DNA from: Gammaproteobacteria bacterium
Lineage (GTDB): Bacteria > Pseudomonadota > Gammaproteobacteria > Enterobacterales > Kangiellaceae
Assembly (NCBI GenBank): GCA_013373545.1
Contig: JABXHQ010000013.1
Location: 1-38,028, forward strand
Length of the DNA stretch: 38,028 bases
Direction: 5' to 3'
In this document: positions 16,288-24,230 of the stretch, one piece after another
Layout: every line of letters starts with the position of its first letter
Position numbering within the stretch: position 1 is the stretch's first letter
Notes under the pieces: model-generated
What the model saw: only the letters and a program-made list of their open reading frames with translations
Databases searched by the model: none
What the model was told of the DNA's origin: nothing
Program-made: the position numbers and the translations under genes

Positions 16288-17165
16288 GATGAGCTAGTGT
16301 CTTGTGGCTCAATGCGTTGGTTTAACTCGCGGTCGGCATTTTGCATCAGTCGCTGCGAGCGTAAATTCGGCTCATCCAATTCATCGAGCGCGACCGGTTG
16401 ATGCAACTCATCCTCGTGTTGTGCGATAAAGGATTCTAAGGTGGCTTTAATAAACGAGGGCGTGCGCCGTTGACTCATTAAAGTGATACCTTCCATTACC
16501 ATGGTCATCAACATGACACGGCGTTCGGTGCGGCGCTCTAATTTGGTTGCTACCGGTTTAAAGATCAGGTTGGCTAACAGCAGGCCATAAAAGGTGGTTA
16601 CCAGTGCAATGGCAAGGTGAAAGCCAATTTCGGAAAAGTTGCGATTATCCATTATAGTGAGCATATTAATCAGGCCGATTAAGGTACCGAGCATGCCAAA
16701 AGCCGGCGCATAAGAGGCCATGGATAAAAACATTTGTGCTTCGGCTTGCTCTTGAGTTCGTAGTCTCGTGATGCGCCAATGTAATAAATCAATCACGTCC
16801 GGCAACGGCGTTTTGTCGATCACCAGTTGTACGCCGGTTTTAAGAAAAGTGTTATTGATTGAATCGAGATCACTCTCGACACCGCGGATGTCATCGCGAA
16901 ACCACTTTCGCGCTAATTGCTCAATTTCATCAACTTGGCGTTGTGCGTTGAGGTGGTTGTCATACAGTACTAGGCCGAGCAACTTAAACAGACGACCGAA
17001 CTCCTTAAATGGATAGCTGACTAGAGTGGCTGCTAAGGTTCCGCCAAGGACGATGATGAGTCCTGGGAGGTTCAAAAAGGCGAGGGCGTCAATCGCGGTA
17101 AAAGCGATGACCACGGCGACGATGGCTAATCCCACCAGTACGCCCACTATCGTAGAGAGATTCAC
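16284..17165 (-). CDS. motA: MotA/PomA-like stator protein
   Basis: Four-helix membrane subunit of the MotA/TolQ/ExbB superfamily that forms the ion channel with the neighbouring MotB. I prefer the GTG at 17165 (293 residues), because AAGGA sits six bases upstream; the TTG at 17171 would be too close to it. Helices lie at about 5-25 and 30-48 (LNLPGLIIVLGGTLAATLVS), then a cytoplasmic loop with FLKTGVQLVIDKT and two further helices containing SYAPAFGMLGTLIGLINML and LAIALVTTFYGLLLANL; the Pro in the first of these is the conserved family Pro. The C-terminus (FIAQHEDELHQPVALDELDE) is acidic and cytoplasmic. Translated before motB on the minus strand. Confidence 0.9.
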   Translation of the reverse strand: MNLSTIVGVLVGLAIVAVVIAFTAIDALAFLNLPGLIIVLGGTLAATLVSYPFKEFGRLFKLLGLVLYDNHLNAQRQVDEIEQLARKWFRDDIRGVESDLDSINNTFLKTGVQLVIDKTPLPDVIDLLHWRITRLRTQEQAEAQMFLSMASYAPAFGMLGTLIGLINMLTIMDNRNFSEIGFHLAIALVTTFYGLLLANLIFKPVATKLERRTERRVMLMTMVMEGITLMSQRRTPSFIKATLESFIAQHEDELHQPVALDELDEPNLRSQRLMQNADRELNQRIEPQDTSSS

Positions 17166-17329
17166 GAGCAATCCTTGTCGTATTGACTTAAATATAATTA
17201 TCGGCGCTTAACCGACCTACTTTAATGTCAATATTAGTCGAATTATTGAGATTGTGGTTAAATCCCCCCTTTATCGAAGGTGACGCTGGCCGGCAGCGGC
17301 TATCTTGGACCACATAAATAGGATGATTC

Positions 17330-18676
17330 ATGTTGCGCTACTTGCGTGAAAAATCAACGCATCAACAAACCTTGGCCCTTGCCATCCCGATGATATTGAC
17401 CAACCTTACGGTGCCGATCACCGGTTTGGTGGATACCGCGGTTATGGGGCATTTAAGTGAAGCGCATTTCTTAGGTGCCACAGCAGTCGGCTCGCTAATC
17501 ATTACCATGCTGATGTGGGCGATGGGGTTTCTGCGAATGAGCACGACCGGGCTTGCCGCGCAAGCGGCCGGTAAAGATGATCCTCTTGCCATGCGGCAGT
17601 CTCTGTTTAATGCCTTGTTAGTTGCGTTAACCTTAAGTGCGGTAATTCTGCTAACACAAAGTTTTATTTGGCAGCTGGCAACCCATTTTATGCAAGCCAG
17701 TACAGAGGTGCTGTTTTATGCCAAGCAATATTTTGATATTCGCATTTGGAGCTTACCGGCTTTATTACTGCGCTATGTTTTTGTTGGTTGGCTATTGGGG
17801 CTACATCGCGCGAAGATGCCATTACTTATCCTAGTGGTGAGTAACTTAGTGAATATCGCGCTCGATATTTTATTTGTGGTGTATTGGAACTGGGGCATTG
17901 AAGGGGCTGCCTGGGCTAGCCTGATTGCTGATTATATTGGCTTAGTCATCGGATTGTGGGTCATCGTGCGTTTATTGCGACAAATGCCGCTTGCGGATCC
18001 GGCTCAGTCATGGTTTGAGCCCGCTGCTTTGTGGCAAGTACTAGCACTTAATCGTGATATCTTTATTCGGACTCTAGCGCTAGAAGCGGTGTTTTATGTG
18101 CAAACGGCGGTGGGTGCAAGTTTGGGTGACACCGTGCTGGCAGCCAACGCGGTGCTGATGAATTTTGTGATGATAATGGCTTATGGACTCGATGGTTTTG
18201 CCAATGCAGTCGAAGCAATGGCTGGGAAAGCTTTTGGCGCGCGTAATTCTCATGCTTTTTGGCAAGCCGTCAATGTTTCTGGCTTTTGGTCCTTGCTGTG
18301 CAGTGTTTTTTTTACTGTTGTATTTGCGTTAACAGGAGGCTGGCTAATCGATTTAATGACCTCTATTCCCAGTGTAAATCAATTGGCTAACGACTACCTT
18401 TTATATTTAATTTTTATACCCATTATAGCGGTATGGAGTTACTGGCTCGATGGTATCTTTATTGGCTTAACGGCAACCGCTGCGATGCGTAACTCGATGC
18501 TTGTGGCGGTTTTTTTAGTATTCATACCACTTACCTTTACGGTAAAATTCATCGGCAATCATGGGTTGTGGATCGCTTTTTACGGGTTTATGTTGACCCG
18601 CGCGGCTGGATTGATCTGGTATTTACGTAAATTTAATGTTTTAACCGCCGACAAGGCGTCGGCAAGCGCGAGCTAA
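17330..18676 (+). CDS. MATE family multidrug/organic cation efflux transporter (DinF-like)
   Basis: Twelve-helix inner-membrane antiporter of 448 residues, the normal MATE length. The N-terminal half has LAIPMILTNLTVPITGLVDT (about residues 17-36), AVMGHLSEAHFLGATAVGS and MGFLRMSTTGLAAQAAG, which are hallmark segments of the DinF branch. The second half repeats the fold with GDTVLAANAVLMNFVMIMAY and YGLDGFANAVEAMAGKAFG. Export of cationic drugs or metabolites driven by Na+ or H+ is the family function; the substrate is unknown. GGATG precedes the ATG. A 24-base gap to the sodium channel gene suggests co-transcription. Confidence 0.93.
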   Translation: MLRYLREKSTHQQTLALAIPMILTNLTVPITGLVDTAVMGHLSEAHFLGATAVGSLIITMLMWAMGFLRMSTTGLAAQAAGKDDPLAMRQSLFNALLVALTLSAVILLTQSFIWQLATHFMQASTEVLFYAKQYFDIRIWSLPALLLRYVFVGWLLGLHRAKMPLLILVVSNLVNIALDILFVVYWNWGIEGAAWASLIADYIGLVIGLWVIVRLLRQMPLADPAQSWFEPAALWQVLALNRDIFIRTLALEAVFYVQTAVGASLGDTVLAANAVLMNFVMIMAYGLDGFANAVEAMAGKAFGARNSHAFWQAVNVSGFWSLLCSVFFTVVFALTGGWLIDLMTSIPSVNQLANDYLLYLIFIPIIAVWSYWLDGIFIGLTATAAMRNSMLVAVFLVFIPLTFTVKFIGNHGLWIAFYGFMLTRAAGLIWYLRKFNVLTADKASASAS

Positions 18677-18700
18677 AGTTGTACATGAAGGAGTTTTACA

Positions 18701-19519
18701 ATGTTAAAACAGCTGATTGAAAACAGTCGTTTTCAAAACTTTATTATTGTTGCGATTATACTTAATGCAATTATTTTAGGGCTTGAAACTTCTGCATCAA
18801 TTACCGCTCAATTTGGTACTTGGTTGACAATTATTGATCAACTCATATTGGCCATTTTTGTTATTGAAATTGTTTTGCGTTTGATTGTTTATCGGTGGGC
18901 TTTTTTCCGTGATCCATGGAGCCTATTTGACTTCGTGGTGGTTACCATATCGTTAATTCCGGCCAGCGGACCCTTTGCAATTTTACGGGCCCTTAGGGTA
19001 TTGCGGGTACTGCGCTTGGTATCGGTGGCACCGAGCATGCGTGCCGTCGTATCGGCCCTGATTCAATCGCTGCCAGGAATGGGTGCAATTGTGGCGTTGC
19101 TGTCTCTTATATTCTATGTTGCTGCGGTAATGGCTACGACTTTGTTTGGCGAAAACTTTCCAGAATGGTTTGGAACAATGGGCAAGAGTTTCTATACCCT
19201 ATTTCAAATCATGACTTTAGAAAGTTGGTCGATGGGAATTGTGCGGCCGGTTATGGAACAACAGCCAATGGCATGGCTGTTTTTTGTTCCATTTATTCTT
19301 ATTGCAACTTTTACCATGCTCAACTTGTTTATTGCCGTGGTGGTCAATGCGATGCAGACCAAACATGAAATGGAACAAGGGAAATCGGATCGACAGGTTA
19401 TTGCCGAAGCGCACGACGAACGGGAAATTTTATACAATGAAATTATGCACCTTCGCAAAGAGATGCGGCGGTTGAGCAAACGCCTTGATCAAGATGAGCA
19501 AGCGCAAACGAAGAATTAA
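18701..19519 (+). CDS. Bacterial voltage-gated sodium channel (NavBac)
   Basis: Single-domain six-helix voltage-gated channel that assembles as a tetramer, 272 residues. S1-S3 hydrophobic segments occupy about 12-90. The S4 sensor has regularly spaced arginines (RALRVLRVLRLVS, about 94-106). The pore loop holds TLESWSMG (residues 172-179), the TLESWS sodium selectivity filter known from NaChBac/NavAb-type channels. S6 (FVPFILIATFTMLNLFIAVVV) is followed by a long charged C-terminal helix, the tetramerising coiled coil. GGAG lies before the ATG. Such channels occur mainly in marine and alkaliphilic bacteria and influence motility or pH homeostasis. Its companion MATE gene and the MotA/MotB pair upstream fit a sodium-centred cluster. 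Confidence 0.96.
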   Translation: MLKQLIENSRFQNFIIVAIILNAIILGLETSASITAQFGTWLTIIDQLILAIFVIEIVLRLIVYRWAFFRDPWSLFDFVVVTISLIPASGPFAILRALRVLRVLRLVSVAPSMRAVVSALIQSLPGMGAIVALLSLIFYVAAVMATTLFGENFPEWFGTMGKSFYTLFQIMTLESWSMGIVRPVMEQQPMAWLFFVPFILIATFTMLNLFIAVVVNAMQTKHEMEQGKSDRQVIAEAHDEREILYNEIMHLRKEMRRLSKRLDQDEQAQTKN

Positions 19520-19628
19520 GTCGAAACCGCACCACTAGTTTCCTGCATCTAATGATTTCAACAATTTTTAGTGCAAGTAACATCTAACTCAAGAATTTTA
19601 TGATTCTAAAAATTTGGTGCGGTAGTCG
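19519..19628. repeat. Inverted-repeat structure, MITE-like
   Basis: ACCGCACCA (19526-19534) is exactly complementary to TGGTGCGGT (19615-19623). Directly inside the right arm, CTAAAAATT (19606-19614) is complementary to AATTTTTAG (19563-19571), so the right arm is an uninterrupted 18 bases while the left is split by 28. AGTCG flanks both ends (19519-19523 and 19624-19628) with two extra A residues on the left. This could be a degenerate miniature element with a 5-base duplication, or simply a structured bidirectional terminator between convergent genes. Confidence 0.4.
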
Positions 19629-19638
19629 CGAAGCGGTT

Positions 19639-20586
19639 TTAAAACCAACGTTTTTTCTTTAGATAGATTATTTCAACGAGCGCCAAAACTAGGAGTAATC
19701 CGCAAAAAAACCAAAACGATAGGTTATTATCTACGCCAGGCATGCCGCCAATGTTGATGCCGAATAATCCGGTTAAAAATGAAATTGGTAGAAAAATCGC
19801 GGTTATAATTGAAATTAAATATAAGTTGCGATTAACTTTTTGGTTTAGTTGATTATCCACTCGATCTTCCAACATCTGACAGCGCTCTCGAATTAACGCT
19901 AATTCCTCAGCTTGATAAGTAATGTTATCTTCTATCTCCAGCAGCTGGTCGCGTAGTTGGTCGGTTATCCAAGGCGCATTGGATTGCGCAAGCTTGCGAA
20001 ATACATCTTGCTGTGGTGCTATGTAGCGCCATAATTTAGCTGCAATTTTACGCGTACTTTCAACGCCATCAACATCTATATTCTGATTTTGTTCGGATAG
20101 CTCTTCGATGTTATCTAAAGTGTTGGCTAGTGAAATAATTTGTTGCTCGATACGTACCACGACTTCATTAAGTAAGCGAGCGAAAAGGTCATCGATGGGC
20201 ATTTGACTAGCGACCAATTGCTCGCGCATAAAAGAAATGGCTTGCAGCTTTCGATTGCGAAAGCACACGAGCCGCTTGCCATCAAAAAATATTCTGAGAC
20301 TGACCATGTTCTGCGGCTCTGAATCAGGATTTAAATTAATGCCTCGAATAAAAAGCAGAACTTGATGGTTTTTAGTTTGCCAGAGGCGCGGTCGTATATC
20401 AGGGTCGACCAGAGCTTGTTGATGAACTTCCGATAACTCGAGATCATTAATAATACGCTCACTGAGTGCCTTTTCCCGATAATTAATCACCGCCCATACA
20501 GGGCGATCACTGCCTGCGAACTTATCAAGACTTTCAGTTTGCCATTGGTTAGCTTGACAAAGTAAAAATGAATCACCGGTTGACAT
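19639..20586 (-). CDS. zntB: CorA-superfamily zinc transporter, ZntB-like
   Basis: Pentameric divalent-cation transporter of the CorA superfamily, 315 residues (E. coli ZntB 327). A large cytoplasmic N-terminal domain (1-250) ends in long helices (EDNITYQAEELALIRERCQM), followed by two C-terminal transmembrane helices (LYLISIITAIFLPISFLTG and LSFWFFCGLLLVLALVEIIY). The pore signature is GLFGINIGGMPG, the ZntB version of the CorA GMN motif. ZntB proteins carry Zn2+, with direction debated, and some members carry other ions. The Shine-Dalgarno (AAGGAA) lies inside the end of the MscS-family gene, two bases upstream, so the two are one operon. Confidence 0.88.
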   Translation of the reverse strand: MSTGDSFLLCQANQWQTESLDKFAGSDRPVWAVINYREKALSERIINDLELSEVHQQALVDPDIRPRLWQTKNHQVLLFIRGINLNPDSEPQNMVSLRIFFDGKRLVCFRNRKLQAISFMREQLVASQMPIDDLFARLLNEVVVRIEQQIISLANTLDNIEELSEQNQNIDVDGVESTRKIAAKLWRYIAPQQDVFRKLAQSNAPWITDQLRDQLLEIEDNITYQAEELALIRERCQMLEDRVDNQLNQKVNRNLYLISIITAIFLPISFLTGLFGINIGGMPGVDNNLSFWFFCGLLLVLALVEIIYLKKKRWF

Positions 20587-20588
20587 AA

Positions 20589-22616
20589 TTATTCCTTACG
20601 TGTGTCATCGCTGCGAATATGCAAGTCTCGCTGCGGGAAAGGTATTTCGATATTATTTTCTCGAAACGCGTTATCAATGGCAAAGTTAATCTCGCTGCGT
20701 ACGCGATGAATATTAGCAATATCACGAAGAAACGCGCGAATCTCAAAATTTAAACTGCTGTCACCAAAATTGCTAAACACTATATGAATAGGATGTTTGG
20801 CATCATCTTGTATTAAATCTTTATGACCTTTCGCAATTTTAACTAAGATCTCTTTTACTTTATCCGTTGGACTGCCATAAGCGACACCGATTGGAATTTT
20901 AATGCGACCGACACTGTCGTTAAGCATCCAGTTGGTAACCTGGTTGGTTATTAAATCGGAATTAGGCACAATGATATCGGCACGATCAAAAGTTTGAATT
21001 TCGGTTGCACGAATGCTTACCTTTTTTACGAATCCTTCTGTGCTGCCAATGACTACCCAGTCACCTTTCTTTATTGGTCGTTCAATTAATAAGATTAAAC
21101 CAGAGACAAAATTACTCACAATATTCTGTAACCCAAAGCCAATGCCGATAGAGAAAGCTCCGGCTACTAACGCTAAATTTTGCACACTAAACCCGGCCAC
21201 CGACAATGCAACTAAGGCTGAAGTCACGACCGCGGCATACCAAAAAATAGACCCGACTGCCTCATCAGCACTCGCATCTTTGTGCTGTGATTTACGATGC
21301 TCTAAATAGTTTTGAAATAATCGGGATAGACTCAGTAAAAGGCCAAAAATAATAATGCCGCTAACAATTGAGTCGATAGAAATGCTAATGGTACCAAGAG
21401 AGAAGCTATTGTTAATGGCGTAACTTAGCTGCTCCGAGTAGTAAACGGGTAGGCCAATTAATGGAAGTTGGGTGACAAAAACAGCGATAAATACTGCGGT
21501 CGAAATTCCCCAGTTTACCCAAGCGCGTCCCGGTAACTCACTTAAATTCTGATTCGATTGTTTTACCCAATTAAGTAAGCCAAATAAATGATAGGCTTTA
21601 CTAATTAAAGAAGGTAAAGCAGTATAAATTAATTGCACGGTTTGCCAGCTTAAACGCACTACTAGCAATGATAAAACGACTTGGTGACTGATGGCATGAT
21701 AACCATAAGCATCAAGTAGCACTAGCAGCGCTCCGATAGACACTAAACTCCAAAGAGCTACTCGCGATATATCATTGAGTAACCAACGAAAGCATAGTAA
21801 CCAGATCGCCAAATTGAGCGCGTCAAAGTAATACGGTGTTATGACCGAAACTTTATGGTCTACCGGAATTAGATGTAAGTGAGTAAGCGCAATATAGCCG
21901 GCGCAAAAAGAAGTGCGAAAAAAAAGTGACCATTTAAATTTATGTTGCCAACTAAAAAATAGTAGGCTTGAAATTATGATTCCGTACCAGTACTCAATAG
22001 TAATAGTGGTTTGCGTGCCAAAGAACCAAACCAGAAGATACCCGGTAAAGCCTGTTGCCAAAATCATACTGGTAAGCCAATAGCGTGAAAAATATTCGAA
22101 TCGTTGACTTAAAAATCGTAGTAATAGCCACACCACAATATAAAAAAAGAAAATCGCTACAGGGACAGTCAATTGGTCAATGGTTATGAGAGTTGAGGCT
22201 GGAACCGCTTCGGCCATTGGTGATGTTGCGTTAAGCAAGCTTTGATGTCGTGACTTGTAACGCTCAAAAGAAAATCGGTTTAATTGTTTATAAAGAGACT
22301 GTCGCAGTTCAGTCACTTGGTCATTTAAATTTTGGCAGTCTCTCAATAACTCGGCATCAGTATCGGCGGTTAGTTCTGACTTTTGACCTTCAATGTTTGC
22401 AATACAGTTATTGATACGGGTAGATGACTGATTAATCGTCAACAAAACTTCTTGCAGTTGTTGCTCTGAAAGTGATTGCTTAAGCTTGGACTCGATACGA
22501 TTGAGTTCCGCGCCTTGCTGCTGGACATTGTCGCTATCAATGGGCTCGGCAAAGTCAACTTTGGCTTGCAGAGTTGATACCATGAACAATAAAAAAAATA
22601 AAATGAACCGCGGCAT
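20589..22616 (-). CDS. Large MscS-family mechanosensitive channel
   Basis: Mechanosensitive ion channel of 675 residues. A signal peptide (1-18) leads to a periplasmic helical domain (about 20-120, including LSEQQLQEVLLTINQSSTRI), then a multi-helix membrane part (about 140-460). The C-terminal MscS core has the pore helix VAGAFSIGIGFGLQNIVSNF followed by LILLIERPIKKGDWVVIG, and the cytoplasmic beta and alpha/beta domains (PNSDLITNQVTNWMLND, VAYGSPTDKVKEILV), ending IEIPFPQRDLHI. This resembles a shorter MscK/YbdG-type channel rather than minimal MscS (286). It should protect against hypo-osmotic shock. It is the first gene of a two-gene minus-strand operon with the ZntB-like gene. Confidence 0.9.
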   Translation of the reverse strand: MPRFILFFLLFMVSTLQAKVDFAEPIDSDNVQQQGAELNRIESKLKQSLSEQQLQEVLLTINQSSTRINNCIANIEGQKSELTADTDAELLRDCQNLNDQVTELRQSLYKQLNRFSFERYKSRHQSLLNATSPMAEAVPASTLITIDQLTVPVAIFFFYIVVWLLLRFLSQRFEYFSRYWLTSMILATGFTGYLLVWFFGTQTTITIEYWYGIIISSLLFFSWQHKFKWSLFFRTSFCAGYIALTHLHLIPVDHKVSVITPYYFDALNLAIWLLCFRWLLNDISRVALWSLVSIGALLVLLDAYGYHAISHQVVLSLLVVRLSWQTVQLIYTALPSLISKAYHLFGLLNWVKQSNQNLSELPGRAWVNWGISTAVFIAVFVTQLPLIGLPVYYSEQLSYAINNSFSLGTISISIDSIVSGIIIFGLLLSLSRLFQNYLEHRKSQHKDASADEAVGSIFWYAAVVTSALVALSVAGFSVQNLALVAGAFSIGIGFGLQNIVSNFVSGLILLIERPIKKGDWVVIGSTEGFVKKVSIRATEIQTFDRADIIVPNSDLITNQVTNWMLNDSVGRIKIPIGVAYGSPTDKVKEILVKIAKGHKDLIQDDAKHPIHIVFSNFGDSSLNFEIRAFLRDIANIHRVRSEINFAIDNAFRENNIEIPFPQRDLHIRSDDTRKE

Positions 22617-22708
22617 AATTCAACCAGCTGTAGCTTAAGGATAGATGCCACAATGGTGGAGCTTTTTAGCTAAAATAGCAAGCATCAGCGCGGAGGCAGA
22701 GTCGCCAT

Positions 22709-23380
22709 TTAGTATGCTAATGATTGCAAGATCGTTTGGGTAAAACCGCTGCGTAAATAAAAGCCACGCGGAAGAGTTTGTGTTGGCTCACCATCGCGTC
22801 CAGTTACCGTGGTCAATACCCGTGAATTGGCGGCTTTCGGACGTACTTGTAACGCTTCTCCAAAGCGCGCATTCAGCTTATCAAACTGCCCCAAGCAAAC
22901 CTTTTCCATGGCTTCCTCCCAGTCACTTTGTAGTATTTGCCATTGTGCTTGATTGGGACGCCAAAGTAGTGGCATACCGATCCTGCGGGCAGTCAGCGGT
23001 TGGTGGCGTTCGGTCAGTATTGGTAACCAAAGGACGCAGGAGAGTTTCAGTCGAACCACGCTGGTGTGCCAAGATTCTAGATGGGGCTGTTGCAAATTCA
23101 CAACGCTAACAAAGGTTGACTCCAATGGCTTGCCCCGAGCGTCGACGGGTATCGATTTGAGCTCGACACCCAGCTCAGGAAAATCGGGCTGCGGTAATGA
23201 GCCTGCGCTAGCGCCGAGCAAATGTTCCAAAAATTGACCAATCCAGCCCTTTTCTAACAAGAGGTTGTCAGGCAATTGTGCGCGAAACTGTTCGGCCAGT
23301 TCGCCAAGCGAGTGTCCAGCAAGCGCTTCAGCCCGTTGCATTAGTTGTGCTGTGCTGGTGGGCGGTTGTATTGCACTCAT
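22709..23380 (-). CDS. mutH: DNA mismatch repair endonuclease MutH
   Basis: Nicks the unmethylated strand at hemimethylated GATC sites under control of MutS and MutL. Length 223 (E. coli 229). The type II restriction-like active site is DFPELGVELK: Asp66, Glu73, Lys75, the D-x6-E-x-K arrangement of E. coli Asp70/Glu77/Lys79. Upstream KGWIGQFLEHLLGASAG (about 44-60) and downstream SVVNL and RRIGMPLLWRP are family segments. MutH exists only in bacteria with Dam-directed repair, so a dam gene is expected elsewhere. It is divergent from rppH; the enterobacterial mutH neighbourhood also holds rppH-ptsP-lgt-thyA. Confidence 0.96.
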   Translation of the reverse strand: MSAIQPPTSTAQLMQRAEALAGHSLGELAEQFRAQLPDNLLLEKGWIGQFLEHLLGASAGSLPQPDFPELGVELKSIPVDARGKPLESTFVSVVNLQQPHLESWHTSVVRLKLSCVLWLPILTERHQPLTARRIGMPLLWRPNQAQWQILQSDWEEAMEKVCLGQFDKLNARFGEALQVRPKAANSRVLTTVTGRDGEPTQTLPRGFYLRSGFTQTILQSLAY

Positions 23381-23559
23381 TTGTCAGCAACCAAAGTTAT
23401 CATGATAGCAGCCGTAGCGTTATGAATTGAGGGTGGCTCAAAGCTTGGATTGTAATCGAAATCAACCGATGATGGCAGTTACTTGGGTGGCTCTAGCGGC
23501 GACTGCGCAATGGGGCTCGCCAAACAGAGGATGTGCGAGGGAATATTTGTTCACGTTGC

Positions 23560-23575
23560 TGAATTCGAGAATTCA
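23560..23575. repeat. 16-base palindrome TGAATTC-GA-GAATTCA between mutH and rppH
   Basis: Two perfect 7-base arms separated by GA lie 73 bases before the rppH start, in the 267-base divergent intergenic region. The shape suits a dimeric regulator binding site or a short hairpin; no known operator is recognised. The rest of this region is A/T-rich close to rppH and shows no convincing promoter. Confidence 0.35.
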
Positions 23576-23647
23576 CACATTTTTGTTTGCTGAATAGTAA
23601 AACTTGTGGTTGAATTAATTTAACAAAAATTTAACTGGTATTTATAA

Positions 23648-24199
23648 GTGATTGATTCAGAAGGATTTCGTGCCAATGTCGGCATAATCGTCTGTAATGA
23701 ATCTGGTCAGTTACTTTGGACACGTCGTGCCGGGCAGAATTCATGGCAGTTCCCGCAAGGGGGCGTTAATGAAGGTGAAACCGCCGACGAAACCATGTTT
23801 CGTGAATTGTACGAAGAAATCGGGCTCAGTCGCCAAGATGTAAAAGTATTGGGCTCAACCAAAAATTGGTTGCGGTATCGCTTACCGAGTCGCTACATTC
23901 GTCATGATAGTGTTCCATTGTGTATTGGCCAGAAACAGAAATGGTATTTGTTGAAGTTAACCTCGGATGAGAGTCGACTTGACTTTGAAACCACTAATCA
24001 TCCCGAATTTGATGATTTTATGTGGGTGGGGTACTGGTATCCATTGCGTCAGGTAGTGGCCTTTAAGCGCGATGTCTACCGTCAAGCGCTGCTTGAGTTA
24101 TTGCCGTTAATGCATGATTTGCAGCGGCAACAGCGGCAGAAGCGCGGTCGACGGCGGCACCATCGTAAGCCCAGCCATCATGCCAATAAGGAGCATTGA
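23648..24199 (+). CDS. rppH: RNA pyrophosphohydrolase RppH
   Basis: Nudix enzyme that converts 5'-triphosphate mRNA ends to monophosphate, triggering RNase E decay. Length 183 (E. coli 176). The Nudix box is complete at about residues 39-60 ([22 protein letters not shown]). The N-terminus [12 protein letters not shown] and FPQGGVN are RppH hallmarks, as are the later KQKWYLLKL and [12 protein letters not shown]. The C-terminal 30 residues are strongly basic ([16 protein letters not shown]). Start is GTG with no clear Shine-Dalgarno sequence. It is followed 31 bases later by ptsP, the usual partner. Confidence 0.96.
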   Translation: MIDSEGFRANVGIIVCNESGQLLWTRRAGQNSWQFPQGGVNEGETADETMFRELYEEIGLSRQDVKVLGSTKNWLRYRLPSRYIRHDSVPLCIGQKQKWYLLKLTSDESRLDFETTNHPEFDDFMWVGYWYPLRQVVAFKRDVYRQALLELLPLMHDLQRQQRQKRGRRRHHRKPSHHANKEH

Positions 24200-24230
24200 T
24201 TGACGCTATGAAGCAACTTTCTGAGGGCCT

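Noticed and set aside
15565-17165. Flagellar gene cluster
   Set aside because: Only the stator pair is present; no rod, hook, export or chemotaxis genes occur in the window.
17166-17329. Promoters in the divergent motA/MATE region (e.g. TTGACA on the minus strand, TTGAGA on the plus strand)
   Set aside because: Neither hexamer has a good -10 partner at 16-18 bases spacing, so no specific promoter is called.
21013-23237. Open frames of 94-109 codons antisense to the mechanosensitive channel gene and mutH
   Set aside because: They lie fully inside strongly supported genes, have no ribosome-binding site or recognisable product, and look like shadow frames.
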